Origin: an uncultured Rikenellaceae bacterium
GTDB lineage: Bacteria > Bacteroidota > Bacteroidia > Bacteroidales > Rikenellaceae
NCBI GenBank assembly: GCA_946486375.1
Contig: CAMLTW010000010.1
Location: forward strand, 1-64,000
Reading direction: 5' to 3'
DNA: 64,000 nucleotides
This document shows positions 41,664 to 54,007 of this stretch, one piece after another. The notes beneath the pieces are model-generated. The model saw only the letters and a program-made list of their open reading frames with translations, did not search any database and had not been told where the DNA came from. The position numbers and the translations under genes are program-made. How positions within the stretch are numbered: position 1 is the first letter of the stretch; the number at the start of each line of letters is the position of its first letter.

Positions 41664-43001
41664 TCAATCCCGGCGAACGAGTGATTTTTTCTTCCACCTT
41701 CCGGAGAAATAATAAGTCATCGCTCCCGCCATCCCCACGAACCACCCCAGCGGCATCGCCCACCAGATGCCGATCACGCCGAACGCCTTCGACAACAAGG
41801 CCGCCGCCGGAATCCGGATGATCCACAGGGACAGCAGGGTGGTCAGCATCGGAAAAACGGACGCCCCCGCCCCCCGCAACAGGCCGTTGAAAGTGAACAT
41901 GACGGCGAACAACAGGTAAAAGGTATTGAGGATGACCAGCAGCTCGTATCCGATGGAGATCACGTTCGGATCGGTGGTAAAAAGAGACATCAGCGGACGT
42001 CCGAAAACGATGATGGAGGTATTGAGCACGAGACAGGTCGCCAGCGACATCCCCAACGTGGCTTTCAATCCTTTTTTGATGCGGTCGATGTTTCCGACCC
42101 CCATGTTCTGCCCGACGAACGAAGTCAGGGCCGCCGCGAAGTTCATGACCGGCAGCGATACGAACGTGTCCAGCCGGTTCACCGAAACATACGCTGCGAT
42201 GACATCGGTACCGAACGTATTGACGATACCCAGCAGGGCCAGCATCCCCACGGCTACGAAAGTCTGCTGAAGCCCGGCAGGCAATCCCATTTTCATGCAC
42301 TGTACGAATATCTTCCGGTCGAAACGGGGATGCCGGAAATTGATGCGGATCACATGATCCCGGCGGTTGATGTATATCACCGACCAGACGAAAGCGACGC
42401 CCTGTGCGATGATGGTCGCCCAGGCCGCCCCTCCGACGCCCCAGCCGAACGCCACGATGAACAGAAAGTCGAGACCGATGTTCAGCAGGGAAGAGACGAT
42501 CAGGAAATAAAGCGGGGTTTTGGAATCCCCCACCCCCCGCAAGATGGCGGCTACGGCATTGTAACCGAACAGAAACAGCGACCCCGTGAAATAAATCCGA
42601 AGGTAAGTTTTCGCCAGCGGCAGGATGCTTTCCGGCAAAAGCATCAGCCGAAGAATGTACTCGCTGCCGAAATATCCGATCAGGCTGATGGCCACGGCGG
42701 CCCCCAGCAAAAAAATGAAAAGGGTGTCGCACGTGCGCCGGACATTCTCGTACTGCTTGGCTCCGAAGTACTGCGAAACCACGATGGAGGCTCCGATCCC
42801 GATCCCGATCACCAGCGAAATGGTCATGAATACCACCGGCGTGGAAGCTCCCACGGCCGCCAGCGCCTCCTTGCCGAGGAACCGGCCCACGATCACCGTA
42901 TCGGCGAACTGGTACAGCTGCATGAACACGTTCCCGAGCAGCATGGGCAACGCGAAGTTCAGTATCAGCCTTCCTTCGTGGCCGGTGGTGAAATCCTTCA
43001 T
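41664..43001 (-). CDS. MATE family efflux transporter 1
   Basis: The 445-residue inner membrane protein has twelve hydrophobic segments in two MATE halves. The first half shows LPMLLGNVFMQLYQFADTVIVGRFLG and AVGASTPVVF, the second QTFVAVGMLALLGIVNTFG. The family exports cationic drugs or metabolites in exchange for sodium or protons. Substrate unknown. It is monocistronic with its own promoter. Confidence 0.92.
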   Translation of the reverse strand: MKDFTTGHEGRLILNFALPMLLGNVFMQLYQFADTVIVGRFLGKEALAAVGASTPVVFMTISLVIGIGIGASIVVSQYFGAKQYENVRRTCDTLFIFLLGAAVAISLIGYFGSEYILRLMLLPESILPLAKTYLRIYFTGSLFLFGYNAVAAILRGVGDSKTPLYFLIVSSLLNIGLDFLFIVAFGWGVGGAAWATIIAQGVAFVWSVIYINRRDHVIRINFRHPRFDRKIFVQCMKMGLPAGLQQTFVAVGMLALLGIVNTFGTDVIAAYVSVNRLDTFVSLPVMNFAAALTSFVGQNMGVGNIDRIKKGLKATLGMSLATCLVLNTSIIVFGRPLMSLFTTDPNVISIGYELLVILNTFYLLFAVMFTFNGLLRGAGASVFPMLTTLLSLWIIRIPAAALLSKAFGVIGIWWAMPLGWFVGMAGAMTYYFSGRWKKKSLVRRD

Positions 43002-43027
43002 GGACGCTTGCGAATAATAAAAGTTTA

Positions 43028-43035
43028 CAAATTTA
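43028..43035 (-). promoter_or_regulatory. Bacteroidetes -7 element TAAATTTG (MATE 1)
   Basis: Exact minus-strand TAnnTTTG, 27 bases before the ATG at 43001. Confidence 0.6.
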
Positions 43036-43288
43036 CATTAAAAATGCCGAACCGCTCTACCTTTCGAAAAAATCAGTTCCCTTCCCCAACGGGGATCCGT
43101 TCGCTTCTTCCGAGGGGGATTTTCAGGCATTTCCTCTATTTCCGTGCCGGCCGGGCTTTCAATGTTTTTATCGAAAATTTCTCCGGTTCGGAAAATTTCC
43201 TTAAATTTAGGGATTCGTTTTACCGGGCCGGGATGCGGAATTTCAAGAAAAACGGGAGCGGGAAACGAAAATTTTACCGGGAAACCGC

Positions 43289-43296
43289 TATTTTTG
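43289..43296 (+). promoter_or_regulatory. Bacteroidetes -7 element TATTTTTG (ser operon)
   Basis: Exact TAnnTTTG, 44 bases before the serC ATG at 43341. Confidence 0.65.
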
Positions 43297-43340
43297 TTCC
43301 GGGATACGGATAAAAGAAAAAAACAACGAACAATTTATAA

Positions 43341-44426
43341 ATGACATCGGATATGAAGAAGCACAATTTCAGCGCAGGGCCGGCGATACTGCCGCAGCAG
43401 GCGATCGAAAACGGAGCCAAGGCGGTCCTCGATTTCGAAGGCATGGGGCTTTCCATCCTCGAAATTTCGCACCGGAGCAAGGAGTTCCAGGCCGTGATGG
43501 ACGAAACGGAGGCCCTGTTCAAAGAACTGCTGAACATCCCGGAAGGATACCACGTTCTGTTCCTGGGAGGGGGCGCCAGCACCCAGTTCTACATGGTTCC
43601 TTTCAACCTGCTGGAAAAGAAGGCGGGCTACGTCAACACGGGCGTATGGGCGAAAAAGGCCATGAAGGAAGCCAAGCTCTTCGGCGACGTGGAGTGCCTC
43701 GCTTCTTCCGAAGACAAAAACTGTTCCTACATTCCGAAAGGGTTCGCCATTCCGACCGACTTGGACTACCTGCACATCACCACCAACAACACCATCTTCG
43801 GTACGGAATACCACGAAGATATCGACTCCCCCGTGCCCCTCGTGGCCGATATGAGTTCGGATATCCTGAGCCGGCCGGTGGACGTTTCCAAATACGCCCT
43901 GATTTACGGAGGAGCGCAGAAGAACCTGGCTCCGGCGGGCGTTACGTTCGTCGTGGTGCGGGAAGACGTGCTGGGCAAAGTATCCCGCGCCATCCCGACG
44001 ATGATCGACTACCGCACCCACATCAACAACGGTTCGATGTTCAACACGCCTCCGGTGTTCCCTATTTATGTGATGCGCGAAACGCTCCGGTGGCTCAAAG
44101 GATTGGGCGGCGTCGAAAAGATGCAGGAAATCAACCGGGCCAAAGCGAAACTCCTCTATGACGAAATCGACCGCAACGCCGTCTTCAAGGGAACGGCGGC
44201 TGTGGAAGACCGTTCGCTGATGAACGTTTGCTTCGTGCCGAACAACGGCTACGAAGACCTCTACGATGCCTTCATGGATTTCGCGAAGGAACGGGGCATG
44301 GTCGGCGTGAAGGGACACCGGCTGGTAGGCGGCTTCCGGGCATCCATCTACAACGCGATGCCGATCGAAAGCGTACAGGCGCTGGTCGACTGCATGCAGG
44401 AATTCGAAAAAGCGCACGCGAAATAG
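43341..44426 (+). CDS. serC: phosphoserine aminotransferase
   Basis: The 361-residue PLP enzyme makes phosphoserine from 3-phosphohydroxypyruvate and also serves in pyridoxal synthesis. [13 protein letters not shown] is the canonical start, [11 protein letters not shown] binds PLP phosphate, and the Schiff-base Lys is in [12 protein letters not shown] (Lys194). [10 protein letters not shown] and [11 protein letters not shown] are intact. A second ATG four codons in (43353) is also possible. First gene of serC-serA-DUF1015. Confidence 0.96.
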   Translation: MTSDMKKHNFSAGPAILPQQAIENGAKAVLDFEGMGLSILEISHRSKEFQAVMDETEALFKELLNIPEGYHVLFLGGGASTQFYMVPFNLLEKKAGYVNTGVWAKKAMKEAKLFGDVECLASSEDKNCSYIPKGFAIPTDLDYLHITTNNTIFGTEYHEDIDSPVPLVADMSSDILSRPVDVSKYALIYGGAQKNLAPAGVTFVVVREDVLGKVSRAIPTMIDYRTHINNGSMFNTPPVFPIYVMRETLRWLKGLGGVEKMQEINRAKAKLLYDEIDRNAVFKGTAAVEDRSLMNVCFVPNNGYEDLYDAFMDFAKERGMVGVKGHRLVGGFRASIYNAMPIESVQALVDCMQEFEKAHAK

Positions 44427-44546
44427 CGGGGTGGCATTCTTTTCGCAACGCCGCACGGGAAACCGCATAAAAACAAGGCAGGCATGGCGCTCGTAACGAC
44501 TTACAGCCAGAAACGAAAAGAAAAAAGTATCGACTGGTTAACCATA

Positions 44547-45479
44547 ATGAACGAAGGTATGAAAGTATTGGTAGCAACCGAAAAACCGTTCGCCAAGGCG
44601 GCCGTCGACGGCATTCGGGAAATCGTCGAAAAGGCGGGGTACGAATTGGCCCTGCTCGAAAAATACACCGACCGGCAACAGCTGCTGGATGCCGTGGCCG
44701 ATGCGGACGCACTGATCATCCGCAGCGACAAGGTGACCGCCGAAGTGGTGGATGCGGCGAAAAAACTGAAAATCGTCGTGCGGGCGGGCGCGGGCTATGA
44801 CAACGTCGACCTGGCGGCCTGCACGGCGCGGGGCATCGTGGTGATGAACACCCCCGGACAAAACTCCAACGCCGTGGCGGAACTGGCGCTCGGCATGATG
44901 ATCTATATGTCCCGCAACCAGTTTACGCCGGGCACCGGACACGAAATCCACGGCAAGAAGCTGGGAATCCACGCCTATGGGAACGTGGGGCGCATCGTGG
45001 GACGATATGCCAAGGCGCTCGGCATGAAGGTCTGCGCCTTCGACCCGTTCACCGATCCGAAGGTCTTCGAGTGCGACGACGTGGAGACGGTCGGTTCGGT
45101 GGAAGCCCTTTATTCTTCCTGCGATTATATTTCGGTACACATCCCGGCAACGGAACAGACCAAAAAATCGCTGAATTACGACTTGTTGTCGAAACTTCCG
45201 AAAGGAGCAGTGGTGGTGAATACCGCCCGGAAGGAAGTGGTGGACGAAGAAGGGCTGATGAAAGTGCTTTCCGAACGGGAAGACCTGAAGTACGTCACCG
45301 ACATCGCCGCCGACAACCAGGCCGCGCTGAATGAAAAATTCGGGAAACGGGTTTTCGCCACTCCGAAAAAGATGGGAGCCGAAACCGCCGAAGCCAACAT
45401 CAATGCAGGATTGGCGGCGGCACGGCAAATCGTGGAATTCTTCGTCAACGGCGACCGCAAGTTCCAGGTGAACAAGTAG
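44547..45479 (+). CDS. serA: 3-phosphoglycerate dehydrogenase-like protein (SerA)
   Basis: The 310-residue protein has the D-2-hydroxyacid dehydrogenase fold without an ACT domain. VVRAGAGYDNVDL and the NAD loop IHAYGNVGRIVGRY (first Gly replaced by Ala) are clear, and the substrate Arg is in NTARKEV. The usual Glu-His catalytic pair is absent: the DVF--EP region reads DIAADNQA and TPH-GA reads TPKKMGA. The same form appears in other Bacteroidales as far as I recall, and its place after serC argues that it is the working SerA. A second start at 44559 has a better AAGG site. Confidence 0.85.
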   Translation: MNEGMKVLVATEKPFAKAAVDGIREIVEKAGYELALLEKYTDRQQLLDAVADADALIIRSDKVTAEVVDAAKKLKIVVRAGAGYDNVDLAACTARGIVVMNTPGQNSNAVAELALGMMIYMSRNQFTPGTGHEIHGKKLGIHAYGNVGRIVGRYAKALGMKVCAFDPFTDPKVFECDDVETVGSVEALYSSCDYISVHIPATEQTKKSLNYDLLSKLPKGAVVVNTARKEVVDEEGLMKVLSEREDLKYVTDIAADNQAALNEKFGKRVFATPKKMGAETAEANINAGLAAARQIVEFFVNGDRKFQVNK

Positions 45480-45501
45480 GCGTCCGCACCGGAAGGCTCG
45501 G

Positions 45502-45552
45502 AAGGGGAAATACCTGCATCCGTATTCGGATAGGAAGCCGGTGTTTCCCCTT
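45502..45552 (+). other. two-tier hairpin in the serA-DUF1015 gap
   Basis: The outer arms AAGGGGAAATACC (45502-45514) and GGTGTTTCCCCTT (45540-45552) pair, with one mismatch, around an inner ATCCG-TATT-CGGAT hairpin. No T tract follows. It may be an RNA processing or attenuation element between the co-directional genes. Confidence 0.5.
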
Positions 45553-45639
45553 TCGCATTCGACCGGATCACGGATATTTCGATGCGAAAAACGGAAGCGC
45601 ATCGGCAAACGGTACCCGAAACCAAAAACACATGAACCC

Positions 45640-46881
45640 ATGGTTAAAGTAAAACCTTTCCGGGGCGTACGCCCTCCGAAAAGCCTGGCGCGCGAAGTGG
45701 CCTCCCGCCCCTACGATGTGCTGAATTCCCAGGAAGCCAAAGCCGAGGCGGGCGAAAAATCGCTGCTTCACATCATCAAGCCCGAAATCGACTTCGATCC
45801 CATCGCCGACGAGCATGCGCAGGAAGCCTACGACAAGGCGGTGGAAAACTACCGGCTCTGGAAAGAGCGGGGCTGGCTGGTGCAGGATCCGGCGGAACGG
45901 TATTACGTCTATGCCCAGACGATGGACGGGCGGACGCAATACGGACTGGCGCTCTGCTGCCATTTCGAGGATTATCTGACGGGGAAGATCAAGAAGCACG
46001 AACTGACCCGGCACGACAAGGAGGAAGACCGGATGAAACACGTCCGGAACCAGAACGCCAACCTCGAACCCGTATTCTTCGCCTATCCCGCCGAACCGGA
46101 GCTGGATGCCATCGTCCGGGAAATCACGAGCCGGCAGGCACCGGAATACGATTTTACCGCGGAAGACGGTTTCGGCCATACCCTGTGGGTGGTGGACGAT
46201 CCCAAGACCATCCGCCGGATCACGGCCATTTTCGAAGCGATGCCGGCGCTTTACATTGCGGACGGCCATCACCGGACGGCGGCGGCGGCGCTGGTGAGTC
46301 AGGAAAAGATGAAACGGAACCCCGCCCACAAGGGCGACGAGGAATACTGTTATTTTCTGGCCGTGGCGTTTCCGGACAACCAGCTCAAGATCATCGACTA
46401 CAACCGTGTTGTCAAAGACCTGAACGGAATGACGCCGAACGAACTGGTGGAAAAACTGAAAGCCGATTTCGAAGTGGAACCCAAAGGGAAAGAGGTTTAC
46501 AAACCCGTCGGGCTGCATAATTTCGGAATGTATCTGGACGGACAGTGGTATAGCCTGACGGCCAAAAAGGGGCGTTACGACGATACCGATCCCATCGGCG
46601 TACTGGATGTCACGATTCTTTCCGAGCTGGTGCTCGACAAGCTGCTGGGCATCGAAGACCTGCGGAAAGACAAGCGGATCGACTTCGTGGGCGGTATCCG
46701 GGGACTGGGCGAATTGCAACGGCGAGTGGACAGCGGGGAAATGAAAGCCGCTTTCGCGCTTTACCCCGTTTCCATGAAACAACTCACGGATATCGCGGAC
46801 ACGGGAAACATCATGCCGCCGAAAACCACCTGGTTCGAACCCAAGCTCCGTTCGGGGCTGGTGATTCACGAGCTGGATTGA
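45640..46881 (+). CDS. DUF1015 family protein
   Basis: From the ATG at 45640 the protein has 413 residues. MVKVKPFRGVRPPKSLA and SRPYDVLNSQEA are the standard DUF1015 start. Further conserved blocks are LTRHDKEEDRMKH, ALYIADGHHRTAAA and VGGIRGLGELQRRVD. The HH and Asp-Gly pair suggest a catalytic or metal-binding centre, but no reaction has been proven that I know of. The constant link to serC and serA in Bacteroidales suggests a role in serine or PLP metabolism. The upstream extension of 33 codons runs through the hairpin and was rejected. Confidence 0.92.
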   Translation: MVKVKPFRGVRPPKSLAREVASRPYDVLNSQEAKAEAGEKSLLHIIKPEIDFDPIADEHAQEAYDKAVENYRLWKERGWLVQDPAERYYVYAQTMDGRTQYGLALCCHFEDYLTGKIKKHELTRHDKEEDRMKHVRNQNANLEPVFFAYPAEPELDAIVREITSRQAPEYDFTAEDGFGHTLWVVDDPKTIRRITAIFEAMPALYIADGHHRTAAAALVSQEKMKRNPAHKGDEEYCYFLAVAFPDNQLKIIDYNRVVKDLNGMTPNELVEKLKADFEVEPKGKEVYKPVGLHNFGMYLDGQWYSLTAKKGRYDDTDPIGVLDVTILSELVLDKLLGIEDLRKDKRIDFVGGIRGLGELQRRVDSGEMKAAFALYPVSMKQLTDIADTGNIMPPKTTWFEPKLRSGLVIHELD

Positions 46882-46911
46882 CGTCGTTGCATAGAAAATG
46901 TCCTACGAGCG

Positions 46912-46942
46912 AAGGGCGTGCCTGAAAACGGCACGCCCTTTT
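46912..46942 (+). terminator. intrinsic terminator after the ser operon
   Basis: An 11-bp perfect stem (46912-46922 with 46930-46940) with loop TGAAAAC ends in TTTT, 31 bases past the DUF1015 stop. Confidence 0.85.
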
Positions 46943-47082
46943 CGATGGCGGCGGCAGTCGGCTGGTCTTTCTGTCTTTCCCGGAACCGACGGATTTTTCT
47001 TCACGGCGTACGGAAGGAAAAACATTTTTTTGCAGAACCCGTAAAATTCGTTACATTAGCTTCACTTAATCGTGCACGAACC

Positions 47083-47931
47083 ATGTCGAAAATTACCCGA
47101 GAAACCAGAGGACTTCTCTATCAGCTATACAAACTGATGCATAAACGGGAGCTGGAACCCGCCGAAGGCATTACGCTGGACGTGGTGATTCCCGTCCTGG
47201 AGAAAGACCTTCGAGTGTTGCCCCTGTGTCTGGAAGGGGTCAGAAAATGCGTAAACCACACCCTCGGAAAAATCTACATCGTCTCTCCCCCGTCGGAAAC
47301 CATCCGGAATTTTTGCCGGGAATACGGAACGGAATTCGTGGATGAAAATACCGTACTGGGGTACTCGGCACGCGACATCAATTTCGTGACGGACGCGGGG
47401 ATCGACCGAAGCGGATGGATTTTCCAGCAGCTCGTCAAGCTCTCCGGAGCTTTGGGCCAAAACCGTTACTATTTGGTCATCGACGCCGACCATGTGCTGT
47501 TGAACCCGCATACCTTCATCGCTCGCGACGGGCGGCTGGTCTTCTACCGGAGTTCGGAATACCATGTTCCCTACTACAACAACATCGAGGTCTTGACAGG
47601 CTACTGCGACTACGGCTTCTTCACGTTTTCGTATGTGACGCACAAGATGATTTTCGACAAGGAACTGCTGGCCGATTTGCGGAAAATTCTGGAGGAAAAG
47701 AGCGGCAAGCGCTGGGACAAGGCCATCGTCGAATCGCTCGACAGCGGGGAGATGTCGCCTTTCTCCGAATTCGAGCTTTACGGCAACTTCGTGCCCGACG
47801 AGCGGAAAGTCAGCCTGCCGTGGCGCACCAAGAGCATGAGCTATGCCCGGCTGGATGCCTACGACAAATTACAGGCGAAGTACGGCAGGCGTTATCTGGC
47901 CGTCACCTTTCCGGATTACTACAACCGCTGA
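47083..47931 (+). CDS. DUF6492-like glycosyltransferase-fold protein
   Basis: The 282-residue protein opens its core with LDVVIPVLEKDLRVLPLCLEG and carries a DxD-type site VIDADHVLLNP. The block FFTFSYVTHKMIFDKELL and SEFELYGNF, then SLPWRTKSMSY match the DUF6492 family, which resembles GT-A glycosyltransferases. The acceptor is unknown. It is monocistronic with a weak -7 box (TACATTAG at 47052). The ATG at 47083 was chosen because the upstream extension passes through the ser terminator. Confidence 0.8.
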   Translation: MSKITRETRGLLYQLYKLMHKRELEPAEGITLDVVIPVLEKDLRVLPLCLEGVRKCVNHTLGKIYIVSPPSETIRNFCREYGTEFVDENTVLGYSARDINFVTDAGIDRSGWIFQQLVKLSGALGQNRYYLVIDADHVLLNPHTFIARDGRLVFYRSSEYHVPYYNNIEVLTGYCDYGFFTFSYVTHKMIFDKELLADLRKILEEKSGKRWDKAIVESLDSGEMSPFSEFELYGNFVPDERKVSLPWRTKSMSYARLDAYDKLQAKYGRRYLAVTFPDYYNR

Positions 47932-47979
47932 TTCCGACCGAATCGACAAGCCGGCATTCGGATCGACCGGTCTGAAATA

Positions 47980-48009
47980 AAAAGGAACCGTTTTCCAACG
48001 GTTCCTTTT
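47980..48009. terminator. intrinsic terminator between convergent genes
   Basis: A 13-bp perfect stem (47980-47992 with 47997-48009), loop TTCC, starting with A4 and ending with T4, so it can serve both strands. Confidence 0.85.
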
Positions 48010-48036
48010 CCGGACAAAGACTTTTCGTTCTCCGTC

Positions 48037-49626
48037 CTATATCTTGCATACGATCTTCTGCAAACTATCGGCATGACCGACTGTCTTGCCGTTCACCAGC
48101 ACGGTCAAACCCTTGCCCCGGCCATACTTCTCACCGGTCTTGTCCCACACGACCGTCAACGTTTTTCCTTTGTACGGCAGATTGTCCAGGCAGAACCAAT
48201 CCCACTTCCCTTCCGGCACCAGCGGGTTCACCTCCACCTTGTTCCCCGGCTGCGGACGCACGCCCACCAGCCCGGAAATCACCAGATCCGCGAAAGTCGA
48301 ATGGTTGTAATACCGGCTCCGTTCCTGATCGCCCTTCAACCAATAGCCCGTCTTTTCGTCCAGGTATTCCCCGACGTACGGATGCCCCCGATAGTACTGC
48401 GACTCCACGTATTTCTCCATCTGCTTGAAATAAAGAGAATCCGTAATCGTTTGCTGAGGATAATTGTTCAGGAAGTTGGCCATGGCCGTGAGGGTCTGCG
48501 ACGTGGCGAAAGGCCAAACGGCGCCGTCCCATTCGCAGCTGCAGCATCCCCGTGTTCGGAACAGCGGGCTGCGGCGTTCGCAGGTCGTCAGACCGAACGG
48601 AGCATCGAACCCTTCCGGGTCTCCGGCCTGCAACCACGCTTCATCGTATTTCCGGTCGCCCCGGTCAGGCAGGTTGAAATACCACGGAATGAAACCGATG
48701 GCTTCCCGAACCTTCGACGACGTCCCGTCCTGATTCATCGTTTCGAAAAAGCGGTCTTCCGGATTCCACAGATGTTCCTGTACGGCCCGGCGGATCGTAT
48801 CGGCCTTCGCCTCAAACAGCTTCTTTCCTTCCCGGTCTCCCGCCATTTCGGCCATCTTCGCCAACGCCACCGCGTTCCCATACATGTAGCTGTTGATCGT
48901 GGGACGACGGTTCTGCACGCGCCGCCCCCCGCTGGCCGATTCTTCCATGCCGTCCGAAACGTCCCGTTGCCAAAACAGGTTGTCCGCCACCCGCTTTTCC
49001 CGTTCCCAACGGAAATAGTCTTCCTTCAGGAGCGGATACATGTAGCGCACGAATCCCTCATCGTCGTTGACCAGATAAGCGTTGTAAACCGCATCGGGAG
49101 TCCAGCTGCTGAATCCGTGGAGCTTGGACATCGGCTGACCGTCGTTGCCCGTGTACCACATTTTCAAATAGGAAGTCAGGTAATCGGGATCGTGCAGCCA
49201 CCGCATTTCATAGGTATGGTGCCCCATGGCGCAGGCGATCATATTATACTTGTCGGCATAGGGACGGTTCACCAGAAATTCCGTCACCACCGGCCCCTGC
49301 GGGGTATCCGTAATATGCTTGCGGAAAGACCACCAGCGGAAATAATAGATTTCCCGGAAATTATCCTGCGGACAGTCGAACAGGGGAATGTTATCCTCCA
49401 TCCATTCCCACGCTTTCGCATTCGGAACGGCCTTGGCGATATTCTCATCCTCCATCCGGTTGAAATACTCCGCATAAGGTCTGTAGTCTTCCGCCCGAAG
49501 CACGGCAGGGCCTGCCGCCTTCGCCGCATCAGTGGAAGGAACGGCAGCGCAAACGGTTCCGCCGCCCAGCAAAAACGCCGCGCCCGCTGCCAAAACGCCC
49601 GCAACCGCCTGTCTTTTCTGTATCAT
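48037..49626 (-). CDS. secreted (alpha/alpha)6-barrel glycoside hydrolase (MGH1/GH63-like)
   Basis: The 529-residue protein has a signal peptide with an Ala/Gly-rich core (residues 8-28). The catalytic barrel resembles the MGH1/GH63-type family: REIYYFRWWSFRKHI, HHTYEMRWLHDPDYL, SKLHGFSSWTPDAVYNAYL, RRPTINSYMYGNAVALAKMA and GYWLKGDQERSRYYNHSTF. A short beta domain follows. The acidic residues in these loops are candidates for general acid and base. The substrate, probably an alpha-linked glycan, cannot be named. It lies 46 bases after the FtsE-like gene. Confidence 0.82.
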   Translation of the reverse strand: MIQKRQAVAGVLAAGAAFLLGGGTVCAAVPSTDAAKAAGPAVLRAEDYRPYAEYFNRMEDENIAKAVPNAKAWEWMEDNIPLFDCPQDNFREIYYFRWWSFRKHITDTPQGPVVTEFLVNRPYADKYNMIACAMGHHTYEMRWLHDPDYLTSYLKMWYTGNDGQPMSKLHGFSSWTPDAVYNAYLVNDDEGFVRYMYPLLKEDYFRWEREKRVADNLFWQRDVSDGMEESASGGRRVQNRRPTINSYMYGNAVALAKMAEMAGDREGKKLFEAKADTIRRAVQEHLWNPEDRFFETMNQDGTSSKVREAIGFIPWYFNLPDRGDRKYDEAWLQAGDPEGFDAPFGLTTCERRSPLFRTRGCCSCEWDGAVWPFATSQTLTAMANFLNNYPQQTITDSLYFKQMEKYVESQYYRGHPYVGEYLDEKTGYWLKGDQERSRYYNHSTFADLVISGLVGVRPQPGNKVEVNPLVPEGKWDWFCLDNLPYKGKTLTVVWDKTGEKYGRGKGLTVLVNGKTVGHADSLQKIVCKI

Positions 49627-49672
49627 ACTCGTATCGAATTAGGGGTGATTTATAAAAACGCAGGACAACGGA

Positions 49673-50422
49673 TCATTGTTGTCCTGCGAAAATTCCGTAA
49701 ACGTCGATCTCCTCCACCGTACCGTGCCCGAACCGCAAGGTGCGGGAAGGATAATTCCGAAGATTATTGATGTTGTGCGTAGCCATGATGACGGAACACC
49801 CCGTCTGAACGATCACGTCCGTAAAAATCCGCATGATGACATCCGTGGCCGCCGGGTCGAGATTTCCCGTGGGTTCGTCCGCCAGAATCACTTCCGGATC
49901 GTTCAACAGCGCCCGTGCGATTCCCAACCGCTGTTGCTCCCCTCCCGACATCTGGAACGGCATCTTGTGCATTTTATGGGACAGATCCACCCGCGAAAGC
50001 ACTTCTTCGATCCGCTGTTCCACCTTCCGCTCGTCCTTCCATCCCGTCGCCCGCAATACGAACCGCAGGTTCTCGTATACATTCCGGTCGCCCAACAACC
50101 GGTAATCCTGGAAAACGATCCCCAGCCGCCTCCGCAAGTAAGGAATATCCCGCCTCCGCAACCGGCAAAGGTCGTATCCCGCCACGCATCCTTCTCCCTC
50201 CATCAACGGAAGCTCGCCGTACAACGTCTTCAGCAAAGAACTCTTTCCGCTTCCCACACGACCGATCAGATAAACGAGCTCCCCCGGTTCCACCCGCAGG
50301 TTCACGTCGGACAGGATCAGCGCATTATCCGCATCTCCCGCCTTCCGCTTCCCTCCGTCCCATTTCCGGGAATGGTAAATGGAAGCGTTCTTCAACTCGA
50401 TCACCGGCTGCCCGTCCGTCAT
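49673..50422 (-). CDS. ftsE: FtsE-like ABC transporter ATPase
   Basis: The 249-residue ATPase has Walker [12 protein letters not shown]-loop IVFQDYRLL, signature [15 protein letters not shown], Walker [13 protein letters not shown] and H-loop ATHN. Spacing and the [16 protein letters not shown] block are those of FtsE, which with FtsX activates cell-wall hydrolases at the division site. FtsX is not next to it here. Residues about 20-35 ([16 protein letters not shown]) form a small extra loop. It follows gyrB by 74 bases. Confidence 0.88.
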   Translation of the reverse strand: MTDGQPVIELKNASIYHSRKWDGGKRKAGDADNALILSDVNLRVEPGELVYLIGRVGSGKSSLLKTLYGELPLMEGEGCVAGYDLCRLRRRDIPYLRRRLGIVFQDYRLLGDRNVYENLRFVLRATGWKDERKVEQRIEEVLSRVDLSHKMHKMPFQMSGGEQQRLGIARALLNDPEVILADEPTGNLDPAATDVIMRIFTDVIVQTGCSVIMATHNINNLRNYPSRTLRFGHGTVEEIDVYGIFAGQQ

Positions 50423-50496
50423 CTGCTTGCGTCTTTAAACTCGTTCCGTTCCCCTATCCATATCATACTTGGGCAAGTCACTCCCTACCAACTCCA

Positions 50497-53863
<3,367 letters not shown>

Positions 53864-54007
53864 GTTCTCTTTGTCGTTTCTTCCGGCTTACCCCTGTCTC
53901 CGGGCAAAGCCCCCTTACCGAAAGCCGGTCATTCTTCGTACCCACTCATAAAAAACGGGAAGCCGAGCCTCCCGTTTCCGTTTCGTTCCCGCCGGTCTTT
54001 CCCGGCA

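Larger units (their letters stand above)
43002..43340. other. divergent intergenic region, MATE 1 and serC
   Basis: These 339 bases carry the two divergent -7 elements (43028-43035 minus, 43289-43296 plus) and AT-rich DNA between them. No gene was found. Confidence 0.7.
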
